The notes under the pieces are model-generated. The model did not search any database. It was not told the DNA's origin and saw only the letters and a program-made list of their open reading frames with translations. A stretch of DNA of 64,000 bases from JANPPS01 sp965246925 (lineage in GTDB: Bacteria; Pseudomonadota; Alphaproteobacteria; Acetobacterales; Acetobacteraceae): NCBI GenBank assembly GCA_965246925.1, contig OZ251994.1, positions 3,906,001 through 3,970,000 of the forward strand, read 5' to 3'. Each line of letters begins with the position of its first letter. Within the stretch, counting starts at the first letter, position 1. Position numbers and translations under genes: made by a program. Positions 1 to 7,367 of the stretch are shown here, in pieces.

Positions 1-90
1 GGAACGGTCGTCGGCTGCATCATCGGTGCCCTTCTCTATGGGGCAAACGTATTGGCCCATTGGGCATCCGTTTCGCTGCATGTCCTTTGA
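1..90 (+). CDS. C-terminal end of a membrane protein (5' truncated by window)
   Basis: Reading from base 1 gives 29 codons ending in TGA at 88-90. The peptide is strongly hydrophobic and rich in small residues (GCIIGALLYGANVLAHW), like the last transmembrane segment of a glycine-rich inner-membrane protein. The start lies outside the window, so the family cannot be named. No Shine-Dalgarno or terminator is obvious in the 107 bases before the next gene. Confidence 0.4.
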   Translation, partial: GTVVGCIIGALLYGANVLAHWASVSLHVL

Positions 91-197
91 TCATCGCGTT
101 TACGATTGGAGACAAATTACGTGCAGTTCCTCACGGCTGAATGTGAAGGCGATCAATCATTTCGAGGAATCAGTTATGAAATTGTGGTCAGTTTAAC

Positions 198-884
198 ATG
201 ACAGCGACCAGCAATGAATTCTCCCCGAGTGCCATCGTCGAGTTTTTAAAAAAAGTGTTCAACCTTTCGGTTGACGGTGTCACGGGGCTGACCGGGGCCG
301 AGAAACTAGCAGAGGAATATCTCAAGGAAGCGAAAGGTGACGCCGAAGCAGCCATTACAAACCTGATCTGGTGGCAGACCGCACAGTCGAGTGCCCTCGG
401 TTTCGGCCTCAATGTCGGCGGATTGATCACGCTACCAATCACCATTCCCGCCGATCTCGCCGCAACAGCGGTGCTCCAGCTTCGGATGGTGGCGGCGATC
501 GCGCACCTTAGAGGCTACGACATTCGTAGCGATAACGTGCGAACGTTCGGGATCATGTGCCTCCTCGGCAGCGCGGTCGCGGAGATCGTGAAGGAGGCTG
601 GCATTCAATTGGGCCTCAAGCTGACGGCTCAAGCAATTGGCCAAATCTCCGGGCAGACGATCATCACGATTAACCAGGCTGTCGGCTTTAGGCTGCTGAC
701 CAAGGCGGGTTCGACCGGCATAGCGAACCTGTCCAAGTTCGTTCCCCTGGTTGGTGGAGTTGTCGGTGGTTTGATCGATGGGTTCACGACAGCCGGGGCA
801 GCGACGGCTGCGAAGCAGGTGTTCACTGCGTCGCCCAAAGATGCAGGTGACGCTGGCCCTGGCTTCGACCAAAATCCTACGTAG
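198..884 (+). CDS. EcsC family protein
   Basis: The 228-residue protein matches the EcsC family by its overall pattern: an N-terminal amphipathic region, then a block (about residues 60-110) containing GLNVGGLITLPITIPADL and an alternation of small and hydrophobic residues. Glycine-rich membrane-interacting segments near residues 175-205 (VPLVGGVVGGLIDGF) follow. EcsC proteins are named after a gene of the Bacillus ecs ABC-transporter operon; their biochemical role is poorly defined and they are often stress- or envelope-associated. No signal peptide is seen. It lies 120 bases upstream of the RelE-UvrD gene on the same strand. Base composition looks more A/T-rich than the core genes further on, which fits an accessory segment. 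Confidence 0.7.
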   Translation: MTATSNEFSPSAIVEFLKKVFNLSVDGVTGLTGAEKLAEEYLKEAKGDAEAAITNLIWWQTAQSSALGFGLNVGGLITLPITIPADLAATAVLQLRMVAAIAHLRGYDIRSDNVRTFGIMCLLGSAVAEIVKEAGIQLGLKLTAQAIGQISGQTIITINQAVGFRLLTKAGSTGIANLSKFVPLVGGVVGGLIDGFTTAGAATAAKQVFTASPKDAGDAGPGFDQNPT

Positions 885-1004
885 GATGGCGAAGCGGATG
901 ATACCGCGGTCACAGCGCCGGTTCAGTCTTGAGCCTCTGTCGCTGGCAGCAATCGACTTTGCAGATCCTATGATTGAGTTAGTCCGCGGCACGACCCTTC
1001 CACA

Positions 1005-3089
1005 GTGAGCGTCATGGATTTCCGAATTGCCGCCACTTTCACCACTTCTCTCGCACGTTTGCAGTCCGTGGAGCAGAAGGCGGCCAAGACGACAGCGTTC
1101 GATCTCCAGTTGGATCCTTCAGCGCCGGGGCTAAAATTCCACCGGATCGATCGATCCCGCGATCCGCACTTTTGGTCGATCCGCGTCAACGGCGACATCC
1201 GCATCATCGTCCATAAGACGGAGGCCAGCTTCCTGCTCGCCTATGTCGGGCACCATGACGACGCTTACACCTGGGCCGAGCGCCGCCGCATCGAGGCGCA
1301 TCCGCGCACCGGGGCGATCCAGATCGTGGAAGTCCGGGAGCGCGTCGAGGAGTTCCTCACGCCGCCCGCGGCGCCGGCTGCCGAGGCGGAGCCGCTTCCC
1401 GCGAAGACAGTGTTGCCCTTCCAGTCTCTCTCGGCCGAGGAATTGCTGGCCGTCGGCGTCCCGGTCGATTGGACAGCGGACGTGCAAGGCGCGAGCGAGG
1501 ATCGGTTCTTCGAATTGACGGAGCATCTACCGGCGGAGGCGGCCGAGGCGCTGCTGGAATTTGTCGGCACCGGGCGGTTGCGTCGTCCTGCGCCAGAGGT
1601 GCCTGCCGATCCGTTCGCCCACCCCGACGCCCTCCGCCGCTTCCGCGTCGTCGACAACCAGGAGGCGCTGGCGCTCGCCCTAGACGCGCCCTGGGAGCAG
1701 TGGGCGGTGTTCCTGCACCCGACGCAGCGGGGCGTCGTGGATCGCAGCTACGCAGGCCCCGCGCGCACGTCCGGCTCCGCTGGCACCGGAAAGACGGTCG
1801 TGGCCCTGCACCGCGCCGCGCGTCTTGCTAGGGAGGTGGGAGACGCCAAGGTGCTGCTGACTACGTTCTCGCAGCCCCTGGCGTCCGCTCTGGCGCGGAA
1901 GCTGGGCGTGCTGGCCGGCGGCGACGCGGCCGTGATGGGCCGGGTCACGGTCCTGCCGTATCGAATGGTGGTGGACGAACTCTATCAGCTGGCCTTCGGC
2001 CGCCGGGCGACTGTCGCGTCCGACGCCCAGGTGGACGATGCGATCGGCAAGGCTGCCGAGGCCGTGGGAGCAAAGGGGTTCACGCCGCGGTTCCTGCTGT
2101 CGGAATGGCGGCACGTGGTCGATGCCTGGCAGATCGCCGATGTCGAGGCCTACGCCAAGGTGCCGCGCCTAGGCCGCAAGAACCGGATGAGCGCCGGGCA
2201 GCGGGAGCGGCTCTGGCCCGTTTTCGCCGCGGTGCGCGCGTCGCTGGCCAAGCGCGGTCTGGCGACCTGGCCGGAAATCTATGGCCGGGCCGCCGGATAT
2301 TACGCCGGGCGGCCGGCGAAACCATTCAGCCACATCGTCGTGGATGAGGCGCAGGACCTGGGTGTGGCGGAACTGCGGTTCCTTGCGGCGATCGCGCCGG
2401 CCGGGGCCGATGCGCTGTTCTTCGCGGGCGACCTCGGCCAGCGCATCTTCCAGCAGCCGTTCTCCTGGGCGGCGCTGGGCGTGGACGTCCGTGGGCGGTC
2501 CTCCACCCTCACGGTGAACTACCGCACCAGTCACCAAATCCGCCGCATGGCCGATCGATTGCTGCCCAACGCAGTCCGTGATGTCGACGGCAATGCCGAT
2601 GAGCGCGACCGCACGGTGTCGATCTTCAACGGCCCGGCGCCAGAGGTGGTGCAGTCGGACACGATCGACGCCGAGATCGCGGCGGTGGCGGCCTGGATCG
2701 CCCAAGCACGATCCGATGGCGTGCTGCCGTCAGAGATCGGGGTGTTCGTGCGAACTCGCGCCGAACTGGCCCGCGCACGATCGGCGGCCGAGGCGGCTGG
2801 CCTCGGATGGATGGAATTGTCCGAGCAGGACGAGGACTCCGCAGGCCGCGTGCCCATCGGGACGATGCATCTCGCGAAAGGACTGGAGTTCAAGGCGGCG
2901 GCGGTCATGGCGTGCGATGACGGGGTCCTGCCTTTGCAGAGCCGCCTCGAGATCGCCGCCGACGAGACGGAGATGGACGAGGTGTATGAGACGGAGCGCC
3001 ACCTCTTCTACGTCGCCTGCACTCGCGCCCGCGACCGCCTGCTGATCTCGTCCGTCAAGCCCGGCTCGGAATTTATCCGAGATCTATAA
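1005..3089 (+). CDS. RelE-like domain fused to UvrD-type superfamily 1 helicase
   Basis: This 694-residue protein has two parts. Residues 1-100 look like a RelE/ParE mRNA-interferase fold: a predicted helix, then strands ending in WSIRVNGDIRIIVHK and YVGHHDDAYTWAERR, a pattern typical of RelE-type toxins. After a Pro/Ala-rich linker comes a UvrD/PcrA-type helicase. Motif I is GSAGTGKTVVALHRAA (about 257), motif II VVDEAQDLG (about 445), then FAGDLGQRIFQQ and the NYRTS motif (about 503). Motif V is GTMHLAKGLEFK (about 618) and motif VI FYVACTRARDR (about 664). It should be an ATP-driven DNA translocase or helicase. Whether the N-domain is an active nuclease or a binding module is unknown. No antitoxin-like small gene lies upstream. 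The next gene is a decayed OLD-family ATPase, so the pair may have been a nuclease-helicase defence module. The helicase call is firm; the RelE assignment is by pattern. Confidence 0.88.
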   Translation: MSVMDFRIAATFTTSLARLQSVEQKAAKTTAFDLQLDPSAPGLKFHRIDRSRDPHFWSIRVNGDIRIIVHKTEASFLLAYVGHHDDAYTWAERRRIEAHPRTGAIQIVEVRERVEEFLTPPAAPAAEAEPLPAKTVLPFQSLSAEELLAVGVPVDWTADVQGASEDRFFELTEHLPAEAAEALLEFVGTGRLRRPAPEVPADPFAHPDALRRFRVVDNQEALALALDAPWEQWAVFLHPTQRGVVDRSYAGPARTSGSAGTGKTVVALHRAARLAREVGDAKVLLTTFSQPLASALARKLGVLAGGDAAVMGRVTVLPYRMVVDELYQLAFGRRATVASDAQVDDAIGKAAEAVGAKGFTPRFLLSEWRHVVDAWQIADVEAYAKVPRLGRKNRMSAGQRERLWPVFAAVRASLAKRGLATWPEIYGRAAGYYAGRPAKPFSHIVVDEAQDLGVAELRFLAAIAPAGADALFFAGDLGQRIFQQPFSWAALGVDVRGRSSTLTVNYRTSHQIRRMADRLLPNAVRDVDGNADERDRTVSIFNGPAPEVVQSDTIDAEIAAVAAWIAQARSDGVLPSEIGVFVRTRAELARARSAAEAAGLGWMELSEQDEDSAGRVPIGTMHLAKGLEFKAAAVMACDDGVLPLQSRLEIAADETEMDEVYETERHLFYVACTRARDRLLISSVKPGSEFIRDL

Positions 3090-3213
3090 GATCACCGTCA
3101 GGACTGCGGGCAGTCCAGTCGCCTCCTAGCCTAGTAACCTGACGCGGCTTTGAAGCAGGGGAATGGCTGGACCGAAAGAAACCGCTAAAGCTTAAATGAG
3201 ACATGGGGGCGGC

Positions 3214-4075
3214 ATGGCGCGTATTAGGCAGATCGAAATCAGGCATTTTCGTGCCGTTTGATCCCTGTTTGGGCGCCTTGTCCTGGTCTGAATTGCCTGG
3301 TAGGGCCGGGTGACAGCGGCAAGTCGACGATTCTGGACGCCGTGGACCTGTGCCTGGGCGCGCGGAGAAGCGTCCAGTTCAGCGACGCCGACTTTCAAGC
3401 GCCGACACTGAGCAGCCCATTCACGTCGCGGTTACGTTGGGCGACCTTCCTGCGGGTATGCGGAGCATGGAGGCCTACGGCCAGTTCTTGCGCGGGTGGG
3501 AACCGGCCCTCGAATTCGTCGAGGACGAGCCGGGATCGGACCTAGAGACCGTCCTTACAGTGACCCTGGTGGTAGAGGCCGACCTGGAACCGGTCTGGTC
3601 GCTGTATTCCGAGCGTGCCGCCGCCGCAGGGACGGTGCGTAGCCTGATCTGGACGGATCGCGTCGCGGTCGCGCCCCTCCGCATCGGCGGTTCCGCACAC
3701 GTGAACCTCGGCTGGAGACGCGGCTCCGTCCTTGATAGGCTTTCCGATGAGCGGGCCGATGCGACAGCGGCACTTGTCAAGGCTGCCCGGGACGCAAGGC
3801 GCTCGTTCGGGACGAATGCCGACGAGCAGCTCAAAGCGGTCCTGGCGACAGTCGAGGACGTCGCCACACGGGCCGGGGTTCCGCTCGAAGGCGGCGCGCA
3901 CGCATACCTCGATGCCGCGTCCGTGTCGTTCTCCGGTGGCACAGTCTCCCTCCACGACGGCAGGGGCGTTCCGCTGGCGGGGCTGGGGACCGGTTTATCC
4001 AGGTTGCTGGTCGCCGGGTTGCAGAGGAAGGCCGCGGACCGAGCCGGGATCGCGCTCGTGGATCAACTCGAGCAT
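3214..4075 (+). pseudogene. Broken OLD-family ATPase/endonuclease gene
   Basis: Pieces in three frames together read as the N-terminal ATPase half of an overcoming-lysogenization-defect (OLD) family protein. From ATG 3214 the first frame gives MARIRQIEIRHFRAV and stops at TGA 3259. The next frame continues with the Walker A region GLNCLVGPGDSGKSTILDAV and SVQFSDADF. A second shift near 3393-3401 moves to a long frame with QPIHVAVTLGDLPAGM, the WRRGSVLDRLSDERADA block, SVSFSGGTVSLHD and GLGTGLSRLLVAGLQ. It breaks at a Walker B-like IALVDQLEH around 4060, where family members usually have VDELEH. The C-terminal TOPRIM nuclease half is missing. So there are one nonsense codon, two frameshifts and a 3' deletion. 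Family knowledge: class 2 OLD nucleases and Gabija GajA are often encoded next to UvrD-like helicases, as here. Confidence 0.8.
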
Positions 4076-4274
4076 GCGCATGGCCGACTACGACCTCGAG
4101 CTCGACCTGCAAACCCGCCCGCTCGACGACATCATCGAAGAGATCGCCCGCGACCTCAACGTCAACGCCCAAGAACGCAGCTGGCGCCACAAACGCCGCA
4201 CCCCCAACCACCCTAGCCGACCTCCGCCACCGCGCCGCGCTTCCCCCTCTCCCCCCGGGAGAGGGACGGGGTGA
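4074..4274 (+). CDS. Unknown short ORF or gene tail after the OLD remnant
   Basis: Starting at the point where the OLD-like sequence stops, a different frame gives a 66-residue peptide. It opens MRMADYDLELDLQTRP and continues with an acidic helical part (LDDIIEEIARDLNVN) and a basic tail. The first 40 residues have normal protein-like composition. The last 25 are Pro/Arg/Ser-rich and are written by the REP palindrome, which also supplies the TGA stop. I recognise no family. It may be the 3' end of another gene joined to the OLD pseudogene by a deletion, or a non-coding accident. Confidence 0.3.
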   Translation: MRMADYDLELDLQTRPLDDIIEEIARDLNVNAQERSWRHKRRTPNHPSRPPPPRRASPSPPGRGTG

Positions 4275-4281
4275 GGGAAAC
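4241..4281 (+). repeat. REP-like palindrome, copy 1
   Basis: The core CCCTCTCC/GGGAGAGGG hairpin is followed by the conserved tail GGGGTGAGGGAAAC. The same unit recurs near 27448, 37106, 38198/39689 (interrupted), 39773, 42982 and 43070. It lies directly downstream of the decayed OLD locus. Confidence 0.8.
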
Positions 4282-4626
4282 AACCAGAGCAGTCTCAAAC
4301 CCGTGTGGACTTCAGCCCACCAAAATCACCGGAACGAACCAAAACTGGAATAACCCCCTCCCATTTCAGGCCTCAAACCCGCCTCGCAGTCCTGAGCCTA
4401 TCCACTCCGCTAGAGCACTTACCGACCAGGCGGCACGCCTGGACGGTAGGAGTGCTCGCCGAACTTGAAAAACTAGAGCCCAAGCCGACCCACTCCGGTC
4501 GGATTGGGCTCTAGTCCTGAGCGTATCGAAGGACGCCACGCCAAGAATGCCTCCTACAAGTGTAAGATCAACGGGCCGCGCAGCCCCGGCATTCCAGCCC
4601 AGGCGCGGGCGACGCTCGCCGAAGGC
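4282..4626. other. Gene-free stretch with two long hairpins
   Basis: No credible gene is seen in these 345 bases. Two strong inverted repeats lie here. At 4413-4457 GAGCAC...GTGCTC encloses an inner AGGCG/CGCCT stem. At 4473-4514 CTAGAGCCCAA pairs with TTGGGCTCTAG around an inner CCGAC/GTCGG stem. Neither is followed by a T-run, so they look more like dispersed intergenic palindromes than intrinsic terminators. A TCCTGAGCGTATCGAAGGA-type string follows at about 4515-4533, another motif common in intergenic repeats of proteobacteria. Confidence 0.6.
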
Positions 4627-4818
4627 CTACCGCTTATGCACGGACCACAGCATCAGCCAGCGAACCGGAAAAACCCACACCACACCGGCCACCAGCCAGT
4701 ACAGCGCCTCCAGCGTCCAATGGAGGCGCGGGAAGTAGTCCGGGAGGGTTATGGCCGTGACCATATAGGCGAGCACGAACAAGATCCCGGCGAGGGAGGC
4801 GGCGGTGGGTCTGGACAT
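4627..4818 (-). CDS. DUF2842 family small membrane protein
   Basis: This 63-residue protein has two transmembrane helices: about 8-25 (LAGILFVLAYMVTAITL) and about 38-58 (LYWLVAGVVWVFPVRWLMLW), joined by a short loop containing PDYFPRLHW. The two-helix hairpin, size and WVFP-type second helix match DUF2842, a family of unknown function largely restricted to Alphaproteobacteria. It ends in a basic HKR tail. It is transcribed away from apt, with about 75 bases between the two starts. It is probably an inner-membrane protein; no catalytic residues are apparent. Confidence 0.7.
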   Translation of the reverse strand: MSRPTAASLAGILFVLAYMVTAITLPDYFPRLHWTLEALYWLVAGVVWVFPVRWLMLWSVHKR

Positions 4819-4892
4819 GGCCGGGCGTAACGCACCGGGCGGGATCGCGCCAGGTATTTGCCACCTACCGACAGGGCGTCTACACGCCGGGC

Positions 4893-5408
4893 ATGGACCT
4901 TAAAGACCACATCCGCAGCGTGCCCGATTTCCCCAAGCCCGGCATCCTCTTCTACGACATCTCCACCCTGCTCCGGCACGCCGATGCGTGGCAGGTCGCG
5001 GTCGGGCGAATGGCCGGGCTGGTGCGCCGGCACCAACCGGACGTGCTGGCCGGAGTCGAAAGCCGGGGCTTTCTGCTGGCCGCCCCCCTGGCGCTGGCGC
5101 TCGGTTGCGGCTTCGTCATGATCCGCAAGCCTGGCAAGCTGCCCGGCGCCGTCGTGGGCCTCGACTATGACCTAGAATACGGCACCGACCGGATCGAGAT
5201 CCAGGCGGACGCGGTCAGGCCCGGCGCGCGGGTCGTGGTGGTGGATGACCTCCTGGCCACCGGTGGGACGATGGCCGCCAGCATCGCGCTGCTGCGGCAG
5301 GTGGGTGCCATGGTGCCGGCCGCCGCCGTGCTGATCGAACTCACCTTCCTCGGTGGGCGGGGCCGGGTCGGGGTGCCGGTGGAGACGTTGGTCAGCTACG
5401 ACGAGTGA
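4893..5408 (+). CDS. apt: Adenine phosphoribosyltransferase
   Basis: This 171-residue enzyme converts adenine and PRPP to AMP in the cytoplasmic purine salvage pathway. The family signature is clear: an N-terminal PDFPKPGILFYDIS, the ESRGF adenine/PP loop (GVESRGFLLAAPLA), RKPGKLPGAV in the flexible loop, and the PRPP-binding motif VVVVDDLLATGGTMAA near residues 110-126. Length is normal. The ATG at 4893 places MDLKDHIRSVPDFPKPG exactly as in family members. It stands alone, converging on the histidine kinase with only two bases between the stops. Confidence 0.96.
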   Translation: MDLKDHIRSVPDFPKPGILFYDISTLLRHADAWQVAVGRMAGLVRRHQPDVLAGVESRGFLLAAPLALALGCGFVMIRKPGKLPGAVVGLDYDLEYGTDRIEIQADAVRPGARVVVVDDLLATGGTMAASIALLRQVGAMVPAAAVLIELTFLGGRGRVGVPVETLVSYDE

Positions 5409-5410
5409 CC

Positions 5411-7366
5411 CTACGCCTGGGTGACCGCACGCTCCAGCGCGGCGGCGAGGTCTTCGATCCGGTACGGCTTGCGCAGCACCGGCATGCCGAGCGGCGTTTC
5501 GGCCGGGCCGCGTCCGGTGTAGCCGGTGGTGAGCAACACCGGCAGGCCAGGCCGGCGGCGGCGGACTTCGCGGGCCAGCGCTAGGCCGTCCATGCCGCCG
5601 GGCATCATAACGTCGGTGAACAGCACATCGACTGGGCGCTCATCCGCCAGCGCGCCCAGCGCCGCCGCCGCGGTCGCGACCCGGGTCGGTGTGTGGCCCA
5701 GCTGGCGCAGCATATCCACGACCAGGGCGGCCACGTCGTCATCATCCTCGCACACCAGCACGGCGCGGCGCTTCGACGGCACCGTGGTAGCCGCGGCCGG
5801 AGCCGCAGGCACAGGCATCGCCCGGGCCGAGACCGGCAGCAGGATCGTGATCGTCGTGCCCTTCCCCTCTTGGCTCTGCAGCCGCACGCTACCGCCGCTC
5901 TGCCGGGCAAACCCATACACCTGCGCCAAGCCGAGCCCGGTGCCCTGGCCGATGCCCTTCGTGGTGAAGAACGGCTCGAACACCCGCGCCTGCGTCTGCC
6001 GGTCCATGCCGGTGCCAGTATCACTGATCGACAGGCGGATGAAAGCGCCCCGCAAACCGTCCGGGTCCAGTCCGCCGCGCAGCTCCGCCAGCGCAGCCCT
6101 AATCCGCAGCGTGCCGCCCTGGGGCATGGCGTCCCGCGCGTTCACGGCGATGTTCAGCACCGCCAATTCCAGCTCCGTCGGGTCAGCCTCCACCGGCGGC
6201 AGGCCCGGCGTGATGTCGATATCCGTCACGATATCGCCGCGTAGCGCCCGGCGCAGCAGCTCACCCGCGCCATCGTCGAACCAGGCGGCGAGATCGACGG
6301 CTTGCGGCTGCAGCGACTGCCGGCGCGCCACGGTCAGCAGCCGTTTCGTCAGATCGCCGCCACGCTGCGCCGCGCGCCGCACGCTGTCGGACAACTGCGC
6401 CCGGCGTTCCGGGTCCCGCGAGCGTTCCATGAGCGTGAGCCCCGCCAGCACGACCTGCAGCAGATTGTTGAAGTCATGCGCGACGCCGCCGGTGAGCTGG
6501 CCGACCGCCTCGAGCTTTTGCGCCTGCCGCAGCCGCGCCTCGAGCTCGTTCCGTGCCGTCACGTCCCGCGCGACGCCCAGCAGGCGCCCGATCCGGCCTG
6601 CGCGGTCCCGGATAGGGGTGATGTTCAGCTCGAACTGCCGGGCCCCCTGCCCCAAATCCAGGGTCATAGCGTCATGCACGGGTGCGCCGGTGCTGACACA
6701 TCGATGCAGCTGCGCCGTAACCTGGTCCGACAGCGTCGTGGGAAAGAAATCTTCGAGAGGCAGGCCGACCATATGGGTCAAGGCCTGCCCGCACAGCGCC
6801 TCGGCCCTCGGATTGGCGTCCAGCATGGTGAACCGCCCGTCTCCACTCGTCTCCAGCACGAACAGCACGTCTGGGAAAGCCTCGAACGCCGCGCGGAGCT
6901 GCGCCTCGCTCGTGGTCAACGCCTCGGTCCGCTCCGCCACGCGCAGCTCCAGCGTGACGTTCACGTCCCGCACGGCAAGCTGCCGCTCCCGCGCCCGTAA
7001 CGCCGAACGTGCCGCACGCCCGAGCGTCTCGGCATTCAGCGGACGCTCGAGCAACAGCACGTTGCCCAGGCGCTCCAGCACGCTCAGATGCGTGGCCGAG
7101 CGGGGGCCAGCCTGTTTCGTGACCAAGACCAGCATCGGCAGGTCGGACCACGGCGGCTGCCGCTCCATGACCTCCAGAAACTCCAGCAACGCGGGACCGG
7201 ATAGGCATTCCTCGGTCACCAGCACGGCGCCGCTTCGATCGAGTTGCATCAGCAAGGCCGGTAGGTCGGCGGCGGTCTCGGCTGCTATCCCGTTACGCGC
7301 CAGGACCTGCGTGATGACCTGCGCATCCCTGCCCCTGGGTGCCAGGATATGGATCGGGGCGGTCAC
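5411..7366 (-). CDS. Hybrid sensor histidine kinase with PAS and receiver domains
   Basis: This is a 651-residue protein with no membrane segment, so it is a cytoplasmic sensor. Residues 1-125 resemble a receiver domain whose phospho-acceptor position carries Glu (VLVTEECL), so it is probably a pseudo-receiver. A short coiled coil then leads into a PAS domain (about 160-280). The HisKA box GVAHDFNN carries the phospho-His near 297. The HATPase domain shows NIAVNARDA, DTGTGMD and GQGTGLGLAQVYGF. The C-terminal receiver (about 530-650) has acidic CEDDDD, phospho-acceptor FTDVMMPGG (about 584) and a conserved Lys (LRKPY). It starts at GTG 7366, one base after the kaiC-like stop codon. The two genes are almost certainly co-translated, so the kinase is probably the signalling partner of that ATPase. 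Confidence 0.92.
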   Translation of the reverse strand: MTAPIHILAPRGRDAQVITQVLARNGIAAETAADLPALLMQLDRSGAVLVTEECLSGPALLEFLEVMERQPPWSDLPMLVLVTKQAGPRSATHLSVLERLGNVLLLERPLNAETLGRAARSALRARERQLAVRDVNVTLELRVAERTEALTTSEAQLRAAFEAFPDVLFVLETSGDGRFTMLDANPRAEALCGQALTHMVGLPLEDFFPTTLSDQVTAQLHRCVSTGAPVHDAMTLDLGQGARQFELNITPIRDRAGRIGRLLGVARDVTARNELEARLRQAQKLEAVGQLTGGVAHDFNNLLQVVLAGLTLMERSRDPERRAQLSDSVRRAAQRGGDLTKRLLTVARRQSLQPQAVDLAAWFDDGAGELLRRALRGDIVTDIDITPGLPPVEADPTELELAVLNIAVNARDAMPQGGTLRIRAALAELRGGLDPDGLRGAFIRLSISDTGTGMDRQTQARVFEPFFTTKGIGQGTGLGLAQVYGFARQSGGSVRLQSQEGKGTTITILLPVSARAMPVPAAPAAATTVPSKRRAVLVCEDDDDVAALVVDMLRQLGHTPTRVATAAAALGALADERPVDVLFTDVMMPGGMDGLALAREVRRRRPGLPVLLTTGYTGRGPAETPLGMPVLRKPYRIEDLAAALERAVTQA

Positions 7367-7367
7367 C

